Of a stretch of DNA of 64,000 nt, positions 8,620 through 17,829 are shown one piece after another. Numbering within the stretch: the first letter of the stretch is position 1; every line of letters begins with the position of its first letter. The position numbers were made by a program, and so were the translations under genes. Origin of the DNA: Gracilibacillus massiliensis (lineage in GTDB: Bacteria > Bacillota > Bacilli > Bacillales > Amphibacillaceae). The notes under the pieces were generated by a model. It was not told where the DNA came from. It was given only the letters and a program-made list of their open reading frames with translations, and searched no databases. Location of the stretch: assembly GCF_001458115.1 (NCBI RefSeq), contig NZ_CZRP01000009.1, forward strand, positions 1-64,000, read 5' to 3'.

Positions 8620-8976
8620 TCACTCCTCCAGTTCCTGGCGAAGTTTAATCAGACCTTGCTCCAAATCGAGTGCAGTGGGAACATTTTGCATGTGAATACC
8701 TAAATCAATCAAGGTCATCGCAACGGCAGGCTGGATACCCGTTAACACCACTTTTGCGCCCATTAAATCAGACATTGATACAACGTCACCTAGCACTTTC
8801 GCAATAAAGGAATCGATAATATCAACAGAGGTTAAATCGATGACCACTCCTGATGAGCCACTTTTGTGAATCTTACTGAGCAAATCTTCTTGAAAATCAA
8901 TTGCCGTTTGATCATCGAGATCGATTTGGATGGATACCAATAAATAATTGTGTAATTTTAGTATCGGTATTCTCAT
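8620..8976 (-). CDS. rsbS: RsbS, stressosome scaffold STAS protein
   Basis: Single STAS domain of 118 residues that forms the stressosome core with RsbR and binds RsbT. The conserved phosphorylation serine is Ser56 in the DIIDSFIAK segment (Ser59 in B. subtilis). RsbT phosphorylates it and RsbX reverses this. It lies 14 nt downstream of rsbR with an AGGAGG site and leads directly into rsbT. Confidence 0.95.
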   Translation of the reverse strand: MRIPILKLHNYLLVSIQIDLDDQTAIDFQEDLLSKIHKSGSSGVVIDLTSVDIIDSFIAKVLGDVVSMSDLMGAKVVLTGIQPAVAMTLIDLGIHMQNVPTALDLEQGLIKLRQELEE

Positions 8977-8990
8977 TTAAAAGCACCTCC

Positions 8991-9857
8991 TTATTTTAGT
9001 GAATCAAGCATATTAGTAATTTCTTCATCTTTCGAATCATTTAAATCTACTATTTCTCGATTGGTTATCGTTAAAGCTTTTTTAAAGCCTTTTCGCAATG
9101 AACTTTTGGTCGGGAATTTACTTAAATCAATACCGAGATTTACAATCGTCTGTGCAATCTCTGGTCGGATTCCAACCAAAATACAAGTAGAACCAATTAA
9201 GCGTACAGCTTCGGCAGCTTGTATGATATGGTGTGCAACCATCGTATCCACGACAGGAACACCCGTAATATCGATCAATACAACTTCAGAGTTATGCTTC
9301 ATGACACCCTCTAATAGGTTTTCCATTATTAACTTTGCTCGTTCGGTGTCAATCGTTCCTATTAAAGGCATTACCGTAATATTGTCCATAACCGGAATCA
9401 GTGGTGCAGATAACTCTTGTAAAGCCAACCGTTGTAAAGAAACCGTATGCTCCCAACTACCTGAGTATTGATTGACAAGCTGATTAATAATGGGTTCAAC
9501 CCAATCTTCTACTATTTTTAGGATACGTGAAAACTCATAGGTATCCACTTTATCAGATTGGCTTAAAATAAAATCTATCGTCACTCGCCTAAACGTCTGT
9601 AAGCCATCCGTTATATAACTTAACGGCCAACCTAAATTAATGAGACGTTCTGCAAAGTCGTCCATTTCCGCTGTATCACCACGACGGTTGATACTCGAAA
9701 AAATAACATTAATAAACTCCTGATTGGTTGAGTGATATAAAGCATCAGAAATATTAGACGTGTAATCAGATTTTCTCTTCTCTGTTACTTCGTCTAACCA
9801 ACTCTTTGAAATCACATCACTATTTTCTACTACAATTCTTCTTAATGCTTCGGGCAT
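8991..9857 (-). CDS. rsbR: RsbR, stressosome sensor subunit
   Basis: RsbR co-assembles with RsbS; its N-terminal domain projects from the stressosome and is thought to sense stress. The 288-residue protein has the non-haem globin-like N-terminal domain (about 1-135) and a C-terminal STAS domain (about 150-265). The two RsbT-phosphorylated threonines are present at Thr171 and Thr205, the same numbers as in B. subtilis RsbRA. About 15-20 acidic residues extend past the STAS domain. It is the first gene of the module; a terminator separates it from ndoA. Confidence 0.94.
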   Translation of the reverse strand: MPEALRRIVVENSDVISKSWLDEVTEKRKSDYTSNISDALYHSTNQEFINVIFSSINRRGDTAEMDDFAERLINLGWPLSYITDGLQTFRRVTIDFILSQSDKVDTYEFSRILKIVEDWVEPIINQLVNQYSGSWEHTVSLQRLALQELSAPLIPVMDNITVMPLIGTIDTERAKLIMENLLEGVMKHNSEVVLIDITGVPVVDTMVAHHIIQAAEAVRLIGSTCILVGIRPEIAQTIVNLGIDLSKFPTKSSLRKGFKKALTITNREIVDLNDSKDEEITNMLDSLK

Positions 9858-10028
9858 CTTTTCAACCTCCGCTATATTTTCTAGTCACTTAATATTAGTT
9901 TACATTAAAATAATTCTACACTAAAATATTACATATTACGATCAAAAAATGTTGACTTTTTAAAAAATGTTGTTCTTTTGCTGTTTTTGCAAGAAATTGT
10001 AACAACACTTCCTGATAGACTAATCTAT

Positions 10029-10070
10029 AAAAATAACCTTGCCTTTTATTAAAAAGCAAGGTTATTTTTA
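10029..10070 (-). terminator. Terminator after ndoA
   Basis: Minus strand AAATAACCTTGC and GCAAGGTTATTT form a 12-bp stem with a loop of about 13 nt, followed by TTTTTA. It separates alr-ndoAI-ndoA from the stressosome genes, so rsbR needs its own promoter in 9858-10028. Confidence 0.8.
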
Positions 10071-10080
10071 AGATAAAGCA

Positions 10081-10431
10081 TTAGAAATCAGTTAACCCTA
10101 AGCTAATTTCTAGCCCTTTATCTATCAATTCCATCATATTACTGTCTAGCTGTGTTATCTTATCGGTTAATCTTTGTTTATCAATTGTTCGAATCTGTTC
10201 TAATAAAATAACTGAGTTGCGCTCAAATCCATATTTCTCCGCATCTATTTCAACATGTGTTGGTAATTTTGCTTTTTGAATTTGAGCCGTTATAGCCGCG
10301 ACAATAACAGTGGGACTAAAACGATTTCCAATATCATTTTGCAGAACTAATACAGGACGTACACCGCCCTGTTCGGATCCCACAACTGGGGAAAGATCGG
10401 CGAAGTATACGTCGCCTCTTTTAACAATCAA
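10081..10431 (-). CDS. ndoA: NdoA (EndoA), MazF-family mRNA endoribonuclease toxin
   Basis: Sequence-specific RNase, U^ACAU in B. subtilis. The 116-residue protein opens with [13 protein letters not shown] and carries the conserved Arg25 and Thr48 needed for RNA cleavage. Length is exactly that of the Bacillus protein. It follows its antitoxin gene by 3 nt, and the position between alr and the rsb genes is conserved in Bacillus. Antitoxin binding keeps it inactive. Confidence 0.95.
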   Translation of the reverse strand: MIVKRGDVYFADLSPVVGSEQGGVRPVLVLQNDIGNRFSPTVIVAAITAQIQKAKLPTHVEIDAEKYGFERNSVILLEQIRTIDKQRLTDKITQLDSNMMELIDKGLEISLGLTDF

Positions 10432-10434
10432 GAC

Positions 10435-10716
10435 CTACACCCCACTCACTAAGCGTTCAAGAGTGGTTTCAGCCTCCTCTTCCGCTTGAAAAGCTTCTGA
10501 AGCAATATTCAAATTGATTTTAGCCATCTCCATATAACCTCTTTGCATCGATTCTTGGATATGACGTTTTTTGGTTTCACGCAGATACGTTTTCGTAGCT
10601 TGGCAAATAAAATCACTTAAGTTACTATCTTCGCTTTTCATCAAGCCATCCACCTCATTCAGTAGGTTTCTAGGTAATCTCACGGCAACTTCCTGTAAGT
10701 CTTCAGACAAAACCAT
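10435..10716 (-). CDS. ndoAI: NdoAI (EndoAI), antitoxin of NdoA
   Basis: Ribbon-helix-helix antitoxin of 93 residues. The N-terminal half (VAVRLPRNLLNEVDGLM) fits the RHH DNA-binding and dimer domain; the acidic C-terminal half is the expected toxin-blocking region. Immediately upstream of ndoA and downstream of alr, as in Bacillus. The ATG is preceded by GGAGGTG. The pair is chromosomal and syntenic rather than recently acquired. Confidence 0.93.
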   Translation of the reverse strand: MVLSEDLQEVAVRLPRNLLNEVDGLMKSEDSNLSDFICQATKTYLRETKKRHIQESMQRGYMEMAKINLNIASEAFQAEEEAETTLERLVSGV

Positions 10717-10890
10717 ACACCTCCACCAACATTGACAAGCCTATAATGATAATCCACTCTAATCATACCATTGTCAAACAGGCATTGCAAAGGGGTTTTT
10801 GATAATTTATCATATTTTTCTACATTATATCTTGATTATTACCAGAAATTAACGGATTATTGTTTCTGGTACGATAAATCATCAGTCTTT

Positions 10891-12048
10891 TTATGGATTG
10901 GTTGAAACATATGAGTGGTTATTGCTGTGATAAATTCGCGGTACACGATAACTAATCATACAAGCAATTTCGTAATTGATTGTGTCTAATTTTTTAGCCC
11001 ATTCATCCATTTCGACAGTTTGGTGCTGTTGTGACCCAATTAATGTTACTTTATCACCTGTGTTTGCTGGTTGGTTTAAGCGAACCATTAATTGGTCCAT
11101 ACAAATCCGGCCAACTATTTCACAACGTTCACCATTGACTAAGACCTCTGCCCCTTGTAAGGCTCTAAGAATACCATCCGCATAACCTAAAGGGACCGTC
11201 CCAATCCATTCATCTTCTTTTGTTACGTAAGTTGCACCATAACTAATCGGGGTACCTGCTTCCACTTTTTTGACATGAATCAATCGGCTGTGCAAGGATA
11301 ATGCCGCTTTAAGATCTATTGGTTTTTCTTTTTTCACCAATGGGGAGGGATAAAGTCCATACATGCTTATACCAAAACGAACAAAATCAAACATTTTTTC
11401 AGGGAAACGCATGCTTGCTGCACTATTTCCAGTGTGGACTAAGATTTTATGATATTGCCATTCCTTTTTGAAAGTACGCCACAGTCGATCAAATTGACTC
11501 AATTGCTTTGCAAACCATTCACTATCTTCTTCATCAGCTGTAGCAAAATGGGTAAAAATTGCTTCTAGATACAGATTAGCATGTGATAAGAGCGGAATGA
11601 TTTCCAATAATTCCTCTTCGGTACGGATTCCAATCCGTCCCATCCCTGTATCCCATTTAAGATGTACTTTTACGGGTTTGGATAACGTTAATTTCTGCAC
11701 ATCTTCTAACCACTTTTTTTGATAACAAGTGACCGTAATATCGTACTCAACTGCTACTACAACATCTTCTGGTCTAATCCAGCCCATTACAAGGATTGGT
11801 GCCGTAATGCCTGCCTTTCTCAGGCGTAATGCTTCATCCAAAACGGCCACCGCAAGCCTTGTTGCTCCTCCCTTTAGGGCTGCTTGGGCAACTTCAACAT
11901 CTCCATGCCCATACCCATTTGCCTTCACTACTGCGTATACTTCTGTATGGTTTCCTAATTTATTTTTTAATTGTCCTATATTATATATAATATGATCTAA
12001 ATTCACTTCTACCCAGGAATCACGGTAAAATTTATTATCCATGTTCAT
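10891..12048 (-). CDS. alr: Alanine racemase
   Basis: PLP enzyme that interconverts L- and D-alanine for peptidoglycan. The 385-residue protein has the PLP-lysine motif VVKANGYGHG (Lys42), MGRIGIR, MYGLYP and the catalytic tyrosine region ISYGATY in the C-terminal domain; length is typical. In B. subtilis the gene follows ydcC; here 3.1 kb of inserted repeats lie between them. Two nearby ATG codons (12048 and 12042) are possible starts behind a GAGGG site. Confidence 0.95.
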   Translation of the reverse strand: MNMDNKFYRDSWVEVNLDHIIYNIGQLKNKLGNHTEVYAVVKANGYGHGDVEVAQAALKGGATRLAVAVLDEALRLRKAGITAPILVMGWIRPEDVVVAVEYDITVTCYQKKWLEDVQKLTLSKPVKVHLKWDTGMGRIGIRTEEELLEIIPLLSHANLYLEAIFTHFATADEEDSEWFAKQLSQFDRLWRTFKKEWQYHKILVHTGNSAASMRFPEKMFDFVRFGISMYGLYPSPLVKKEKPIDLKAALSLHSRLIHVKKVEAGTPISYGATYVTKEDEWIGTVPLGYADGILRALQGAEVLVNGERCEIVGRICMDQLMVRLNQPANTGDKVTLIGSQQHQTVEMDEWAKKLDTINYEIACMISYRVPRIYHSNNHSYVSTNP

Positions 12049-12140
12049 AATCCCTCATCTCTTCAAATCCATCTACTCACTCAATCCATTCATTATAAAC
12101 CATACTACAAAAATTGCCCATAGTTCAAAAAAAGCAAATT

Positions 12141-12531
12141 GCAATAAATGATGTAGTAATTTTGAAATTGTTTTAACTGGTTAACATCCGCTTCGGCTGC
12201 CCACTTCCCTTTCCGTGGGGTTTTCCCTTCAGCTAACTTTTCCAAGCACAGTTCGCTTGAAAAAGTGGATCTTCAGGTAAAACATTCCCACAGGAGTGAA
12301 AGTGGGCGGCCTACGCTAATATAGGTTCTACAATTACTGAGACAAGTAGCATTTTGAGCTTTTACTCCAATTTTTTCCAAGTGACAGAAATACCTATAAG
12401 CCTTCTCATGATAGCGTTGTAGAGTATCAAATTAGCGCAGGCGTCCACTTCGACTCCTGAGGGATTAGCATGATCTGAAGATCCACTTTGAAAAGTGTAT
12501 TTCTTTTCAAAGTTAGCTGAAGAGCATGCCC
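12141..12531. repeat. Left part of large palindromic repeat, copy 1
   Basis: This non-coding segment begins GCAATAAATGATGTAGTAATTTT and contains CCGCTTCGGCTGCCCACTTCCC, a hairpin flanked by CTTCAGCTAAC and GTGGATCTTCAG, a central pair (GTGGGCGGCCTACGC and GCGCAGGCGTCCAC) and a second hairpin in reverse orientation ending at GTTAGCTGA. The same blocks in the same order occur at 19626-20313. The IS element interrupts it at 12532; the right part continues at 14125 and again beyond the intron to about 15127. Confidence 0.85.
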
Positions 12532-14124
12532 CATAGCCGTCAATTTAAGCATATTGGTTTAAAAACGTCTTGTTTTTTCGTTAAGCTCGTATATAACGAA
12601 ATACATTTGGAGGAGGCGTTTGTACTTATGTTATCTACGATTCGTTCCTTTGTAGAAGCAATTCAACAAGTCTTATCCATTGATCACATTCGTCAAACAG
12701 CGAAAGATACCAAATTTATTCAACGACAAAGAGGTTTAAAAGCAGAAGATTTCTTAAATATCTGTGCTTTTTTATCTTATACGCCGGGGGAGAAAAGTCT
12801 CGATTATATATGTGGTGCCATTGCACAACTATCCAATCGTGACCTATCCAAACAGGCATTAGATCAACGTTTTACTTCAAGAGCTGTGGATTTTTTGAAA
12901 ACCATCTTCTTACAGTTGGCGGAACAACAAGCATGGTTTACGGTTCCTATCCAATCTTCTCATCCTTTTAAGCGAATACGCCTATTAGATGCCACTTCTT
13001 TTCATGTGCCACAACGGGAACCGCATCAGGAGAGTGGTGCCAAAATTCAATTGGAATATGAGTTGTTAAGCGGCCAATTCATACACACGTTGCTTCAAGA
13101 AATGAGAGCTAGTGATCAAGATATGGCCTCTCAATTGGCTAGCACCATTTTACCTGGAGATCTTATTTTACGAGATCTTGGCTATTTTTCGGGCGAGCAT
13201 TTACAGAAAATCGATCAAGAAGGCGGTTATTACATCACTCGAGTACCGTCTAACCAGACTTTCTGGACATGGGATGAAGATGGGAAAAAGGTAAAGCTAG
13301 ACTTAGAAGAAGACGGAGAAGCGTTAACACCAGGAGAAACGCAGGATTATGGGGTCATTCAAATTGGGAAGAAAGGTAAAAATATTGTACAAACACGTGT
13401 AGTGGTGCAGCGACTCACAGAAGAGCAACAACACCAACGACAAGCGTACTTAAAAGAAAGAAGGCGAAAAGGGGGTCACACCCAATCCGCCAACAAAAGA
13501 AATCATATTCAAATCCTTGCCACCAATGTAACACAGGAACAATTGGATGCGCAAGAGCTATACCCTTTTTATTCCTTGCGTTGGCAAGTGGAAATCTTAT
13601 TTAAAACCTGGAAATCGATCTTCCATATCGATCATGTACGCCACCTAAAACCAGAACGTTTATATTGCCATTTATATGGCACCCTGATTCATATTTTACT
13701 TTCTTCCATGATTACGTTTCAGTGTCGGTATTACCTCCATCAGAAATATCAGATGGAAATAAGTGAATACAAGTGTATATATCAAGCGAAACAAGCCATT
13801 GAATTGACACAGGGAAACATGCTTTATCATTTTTCTTCTTTCGTTACGAACGTAAAAAAGGTATTTCAAGTGGCTTGTCGGCATGCTCGAAAAGACCATC
13901 GAAAGAGGCACACAAGTCCTTTTGATATCTTGTACATAAGCTATAAAGAGACGGTAAGTACATCATAGAAGCAACTCTCAACAAAGCTAACATGGATAAC
14001 AGGGGAGCGCTGTATGTACAAAAACGAATCAATAGGAAAATAGAGAGAATAAAACGATAGTTGTAGCCTTTTATGTTTTTATGAGAAGTGTACTTTCTTG
14101 GTTTTTCTTAAATTGACGGCTATG
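12532..14124 (+). mobile_element. Intact IS4-family (IS231-like) insertion sequence, 1593 bp
   Basis: Terminal inverted repeats CATAGCCGTCAATTTAAG (12532-12549) and its complement (14107-14124) are perfect over 18 bp. Both ends are flanked by the 11-bp target duplication AGAGCATGCCC (12521-12531 and 14125-14135). IS231-type elements are known to give 10-12 bp duplications. It carries one intact transposase gene and has landed within the palindromic repeat. The perfect duplication suggests recent insertion. Confidence 0.95.
12628..13968 (+). CDS. IS4-family transposase (IS231-like)
   Basis: DDE transposase of 446 residues. The catalytic residues are in LLDATSFHVP (first Asp), ILRDLGYFS (second Asp) and YSLRWQVEILFKTWK, which fits the IS4 YREK signature Y-x2-R-x3-E-x6-K. 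The frame is open and full length. I chose the ATG at 12628 behind GGAGGAGG (spacing 11 nt); the longer frame would begin in the flanking target duplication, outside the element. It should be active in trans on the 18-bp ends. Confidence 0.93.
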   Translation: MLSTIRSFVEAIQQVLSIDHIRQTAKDTKFIQRQRGLKAEDFLNICAFLSYTPGEKSLDYICGAIAQLSNRDLSKQALDQRFTSRAVDFLKTIFLQLAEQQAWFTVPIQSSHPFKRIRLLDATSFHVPQREPHQESGAKIQLEYELLSGQFIHTLLQEMRASDQDMASQLASTILPGDLILRDLGYFSGEHLQKIDQEGGYYITRVPSNQTFWTWDEDGKKVKLDLEEDGEALTPGETQDYGVIQIGKKGKNIVQTRVVVQRLTEEQQHQRQAYLKERRRKGGHTQSANKRNHIQILATNVTQEQLDAQELYPFYSLRWQVEILFKTWKSIFHIDHVRHLKPERLYCHLYGTLIHILLSSMITFQCRYYLHQKYQMEISEYKCIYQAKQAIELTQGNMLYHFSSFVTNVKKVFQVACRHARKDHRKRHTSPFDILYISYKETVSTS

Positions 14125-14206
14125 AGAGCATGCCCCTCGGTATAGGATACACTGTGAAAGCTTGCTTGAACAGATGTTGACTTATGCCCTATGGGTAAAA
14201 GCGAAC
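14125..14206. repeat. Palindromic repeat copy 1, middle fragment
   Basis: Begins with the right target duplication of the IS. GAAAGCTTGCTTGAACAGATGTTG and TGCCC...GGTAAAAG match GAAAGCTTGCTTGAGTAGATGTTG and TGCCCGTGGTAAAAG of copy 2 (20196-20247). It therefore restores the repeat between the IS and the intron. Confidence 0.8.
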
Positions 14207-15065
14207 GTCGGGTAGATGGCAGGCGCGCGCATTCAATAAAACCACGTTTCCTGCAGCCCCCATACGATCCCGGACGGTCGGATTTCCCGAGTCCGGTTCT
14301 GACACTGGGTTTCTATCGCTATATAAGCCTTCCTTATGTATCCCAGGTTTAAATGCTGACACGCATGTTCACCCATTGATACATAAGTTTACTTATATGC
14401 TAGTCTTATGCCAATCATTCAACAGACTCTGTGTTCTGTTTATTCTTTGACACGGACGCCCAGTCGCCCAGAGGTCCTTCGCTCTACTCTGGTGTTACCT
14501 TTGTAGAAGCTTCATTCCATAAGCTTAGAAAGGCATTACCCTTTCCTCTTCGCTACTACGACCTCATGCGTCCATCCTAAATCCTCCTAACCATTTTCGC
14601 TTGTCACTTATATGGTTGGTCTTTGCTGGTTGTTGTCATCCCAGCTGGAAGTAGGACTTTCCCGTCGTTATCTCTGAAAATCTTTCTCTAGATGCCAGAA
14701 CCCCTACTCCGGCTGCTTCTATGGTGCTCTTGACCGTTACTTCCCATAGAACATCGGCCTTCCCCATTGCCCAACCAGGTCGGCGCATCACAGACATCCC
14801 TTCAACAGCTTCTGAAGGGCGCTCGATTTCGGAGCTGCAGTATTCGTTAAAGCCTTCTAGCCTCTAGATTTGCTCGCCACTCTAGCTGTTCCGACCCATA
14901 CTCTCTCTGCGTAAAGTTGAGCCGCAGTGACTTTTACTTCCAAGCAGAACGTGACTCGTTACCTCACCACGCATTGGATATACTAGTCATCCGAACCGGT
15001 CAATTGATGACAGGAGACTTTCACTCCATTAGATTCTCAGCCTTGACGGCTACTCCTGGGCAAGC
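14207..15065 (-). mobile_element. Degraded group II intron without reverse transcriptase ORF
   Basis: On the minus strand the 3' part reads like domains V and VI: a 34-nt hairpin at about 14266-14300 with CCGGAC/GTCCGG lower stem, GAAA tetraloop and a 2-nt bulge, then GGGGGCT, ending in CTACCCGAC, the usual end of bacterial group II introns. The 5' part has a hairpin-rich start including AATCTAATGGAGTGAAAGTC, common in domain I. No IEP reading frame exists in the 860 nt. The catalytic AGC triad appears as AAC and the 5' GUGYG is not found, so it is probably dead. The left boundary is fixed by CCGAC; the right boundary is approximate. Confidence 0.65.
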
Positions 15066-15127
15066 CGGAGCGGTTGATACGCTCATATTTACTGTCATAA
15101 TGGCCACATCATTTATTGCGTAGTATC
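15066..15127. repeat. Right end of palindromic repeat copy 1
   Basis: Contains GCCGGAGCGG and ends CATCATTTATTGCGTAGTATC, matching the right end of copy 2 (ACAGTTTATTGCGTAGTATC at 20294-20313). With the left end at 12141 it makes terminal inverted repeats. Confidence 0.75.
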
Positions 15128-15158
15128 TTTCTACTATTTAGTCAATGTTCTACAACGC

Positions 15159-15192
15159 AAAAAAGCAGACTTCTGGATCAAGTCTGCTTTTT
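15159..15192 (-). terminator. Terminator of the ydcC-like gene
   Basis: AAGCAGACTTGATC and its partner AAGTCTGCTT form a strong stem on the minus strand followed by TTTTTT, just after the stop codon at 15196. Confidence 0.85.
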
Positions 15193-15195
15193 CTG

Positions 15196-16215
15196 TTATT
15201 TCATTGCTTCTTCTGTGGATAAAGATTGTGCTACTTCTTTCATTTCTTCTTTCGTTAATTGCTCACTAGCTAAATAGTAATCGACACCTTGATAATGCCA
15301 CTCTAATGACGTATTCGTTTGGGCAGCCATCGTAAATCCTAAATCAACCGGTTCGCCGTTGACCATTTCAGGGGACGCTGTACTTGTCGGGTGTACATCC
15401 ATTGTCTCTTGAACAATCGTAAAATTCTTATTTCCCTCATATGACAACATCACTCGTTTTCCATTGTCCGTCTCCATTTGGTCCTCTTCCACTAATTGAG
15501 CACCAAACAATTCCGATGGATACAAAACCGTTAACTGTTTTGGCAAATCTTCTTGTGCCATTACCGGTACACCAAAAATACTACTTGTCATATTGGTTTC
15601 CATATCAAATGTATTTTCAGGAAGCTCTGGATCAATTTCAAATTCTGTATATTCTACCTCTACCAAAACATTCTTATCATGATCCATCACTTGTACTAAT
15701 GCAGGAGCATAGGTTTTCTTATCAAAATAAATCGTTTGATATGGCAAATTACTGTTACTTTCATAACTTGTCTTTGTTTCAAACACGAAATAACTTTCAG
15801 TAGTGGTGAAAGTTGCATCACTGTCATCCACAAGATCCTGTATCAAAGATTGATATAAATAAGGCTGACTATTATTGTCTGGCCATTCACTTTGGAATTT
15901 AAAACTTTTGTTTAGTGCTGGTGTTAACACGAATACACCTTCATCATTTCGCAAAATGATTTGACTACTTTCTTCATCCTGATCATTTTTTAACAATACT
16001 CGGTAATAATTTTTTTTCTTATGAGCAACTTCGATACGATAGATTTGGTCTTCATTTCCGGTCTTCAATGTCATCATTGCTTGAGATTGATAGGCACTCA
16101 TATTTTCGGCATTATTTTCTAATTTTTCAACCACATCTTCTTTCGACTTTTCACCACATGCTGATAAAACAAAAAGCAAAAAAACACTTAGTAAAATAAC
16201 TGTATATTTTTTCAT
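15196..16215 (-). CDS. LolA-like lipoprotein, YdcC type
   Basis: Exported lipoprotein of 339 residues. From the ATG at 16215 the signal peptide is MKKYTVILLSVFLLFVLSAC with the lipid-anchored Cys20; a GGAGAG site lies upstream. The frame extends 17 codons further, but that extension would bury the signal peptide. The mature part fits the LolA/LppX-like fold found in Bacillus YdcC, which is made during sporulation. In B. subtilis ydcC sits next to alr, acpS and the nnr homologue, as here apart from the insertions. The molecular role is unknown. Confidence 0.85.
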   Translation of the reverse strand: MKKYTVILLSVFLLFVLSACGEKSKEDVVEKLENNAENMSAYQSQAMMTLKTGNEDQIYRIEVAHKKKNYYRVLLKNDQDEESSQIILRNDEGVFVLTPALNKSFKFQSEWPDNNSQPYLYQSLIQDLVDDSDATFTTTESYFVFETKTSYESNSNLPYQTIYFDKKTYAPALVQVMDHDKNVLVEVEYTEFEIDPELPENTFDMETNMTSSIFGVPVMAQEDLPKQLTVLYPSELFGAQLVEEDQMETDNGKRVMLSYEGNKNFTIVQETMDVHPTSTASPEMVNGEPVDLGFTMAAQTNTSLEWHYQGVDYYLASEQLTKEEMKEVAQSLSTEEAMK

Positions 16216-16269
16216 CGCGACATCTCTCCTTTGTCTCATCTGACTGGACAAAGGGAACACGATCACACG

Positions 16270-17784
16270 TTAAGAAAATGTACGAAATACTTGCGATAGC
16301 CCTTCAATCACATCGGTAGCTAATAAATCTATTTCGGTATGCTGCTTTTGATCGATTAATAAATCAGCCGCCATGCCATGAACATAAGCCCCATTCGCTA
16401 ATCCATCCAGGATAGTTGGATGTTGCATGATCATCGTTAGCAAAATGCCAGACAGCACATCACCTGTTCCACCTTTCGCAAGCCCTGGATTACCTTGATT
16501 ACTTACTATTTGCGTACCATTTGGTGTTGTGATAATGGTATTTTTACCTTTTAAGACAATATATAGTTTATGTTTGATCGCAAATTGTTTGGAAACCTCA
16601 AAGGGTGCTTTTTTGATATCAGAAACAGACAAATTCGACAACATTGCCATTTCACCATAATGTGGTGTAATGATGATGGTTGCTCGCTTTTCTGCTTTTT
16701 TATCTAAAAAGGTTTTCAAATGATACAAGCCATCTGCATCAATTAAGACCGGCTTGTCTAAGTTCTCGATAATCGATGAAAGCAGCTCAGATCTAGCTCT
16801 TCCCATCCCCATTCCTACCGCGATGGCATCAAATTGTTCAAAAGCTTTTAAATCCTTCTCAGATAGCCGATCCATTAAATTCGGTAATACATGATAAGTG
16901 GCTTCGACACAGCCATTAGCGATAATTGGTATATTTTCTTTTAATGTCGCAACTGTGATTAGACCCGCTCCGGAACGAAGTGCAGCTCTAGCAGATAACA
17001 ATACCGATCCAGGCATAGTTGGTTGGGCACCAATGATCACACCTCTTCCATTAGAACCTTTATGAGCATAAATTCCTTTGTTCGGAAAAGAGGCTTGCAC
17101 TTCTGATGTCGTCCTCCATCTTTTCGAGGCAACTTCCAAATAGGCTGAAGTGGGTATCCCGATTTTCACTATATCCCAGTTTCCGTAATAGTTACTTGTA
17201 GGTTCACAAAAAGTAGATACTTTTGGCGCCTCAATAATATACGTTTGATCAGCCTTAACTGCAATATCCACATCTTCTCCATCATTTGCAGGTAAACCGC
17301 TTGGAATATCTACTGAAATTCTTGTCAAATCAGATTGATTAATCACTTCGATCATACTCCGGATTGGTTCACGAACTTCACCTGAGACACCAATTCCCAG
17401 AATAGCATCTACCACGAGTCGGTAGGCTATTAATCTATCCTTTAATTGATTTGACTCTGTCACATGCTCAAGCTTGTCTGAATGATTCAGAAACAACTGT
17501 TTGTGATAAGCTGCATCACCTTTAATTTTCTGATCGGCCACCAATTGAAAAAGAGTTACATCAAAACCATACTCTGCTAAATATCTGCCGATAACAAAGC
17601 CATCTCCACCATTATTACCACTACCAACAACGATCGCTATCCTTTGGTTTATGTCATAAGCTTTTTTTATTTGATGCGCTACTTGTGATCCGGCATTTTC
17701 CATTAATAACTTCCCTGCAATACCCCCTTTTTCTATCGCATAACGATCTATTTCGTACATTTCTTCCGCGGTTACGATGTACAT
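16270..17784 (-). CDS. nnr: Bifunctional NAD(P)H-hydrate repair enzyme (epimerase and dehydratase)
   Basis: Repairs hydrated NADH and NADPH. The 504-residue protein has an N-terminal YjeF epimerase domain (about 1-215; GSGNNGGDGFVIGRYL) and a C-terminal ADP-dependent dehydratase domain (about 230-500; ITPHYGEMAML and GNPGLAKGGTGDVLSG). The start at MYIVTAEEM follows GGAGGG by 6 nt; a 13-codon extension upstream is less likely. It sits between acpS and the ydcC-like gene, in the same direction and conserved order. Confidence 0.95.
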   Translation of the reverse strand: MYIVTAEEMYEIDRYAIEKGGIAGKLLMENAGSQVAHQIKKAYDINQRIAIVVGSGNNGGDGFVIGRYLAEYGFDVTLFQLVADQKIKGDAAYHKQLFLNHSDKLEHVTESNQLKDRLIAYRLVVDAILGIGVSGEVREPIRSMIEVINQSDLTRISVDIPSGLPANDGEDVDIAVKADQTYIIEAPKVSTFCEPTSNYYGNWDIVKIGIPTSAYLEVASKRWRTTSEVQASFPNKGIYAHKGSNGRGVIIGAQPTMPGSVLLSARAALRSGAGLITVATLKENIPIIANGCVEATYHVLPNLMDRLSEKDLKAFEQFDAIAVGMGMGRARSELLSSIIENLDKPVLIDADGLYHLKTFLDKKAEKRATIIITPHYGEMAMLSNLSVSDIKKAPFEVSKQFAIKHKLYIVLKGKNTIITTPNGTQIVSNQGNPGLAKGGTGDVLSGILLTMIMQHPTILDGLANGAYVHGMAADLLIDQKQHTEIDLLATDVIEGLSQVFRTFS

Positions 17785-17829
17785 CTTGTTCCCTCCTACC
17801 CGCACTAAAATAGTATGAGACAACCTCTC

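Noticed and set aside
12526-12627. N-terminal extension of the transposase
   Set aside because: That start codon lies in the target duplication outside the element; the ATG at 12628 has a GGAGGAGG site inside the IS.
13696-14032. Minus-strand frames over the transposase 3' end
   Set aside because: Antisense shadows of the transposase with no initiation signals.
14917-15123. 68-codon plus-strand frame
   Set aside because: Lies in the intron relic and repeat end, has no ribosome binding site and no recognisable protein.
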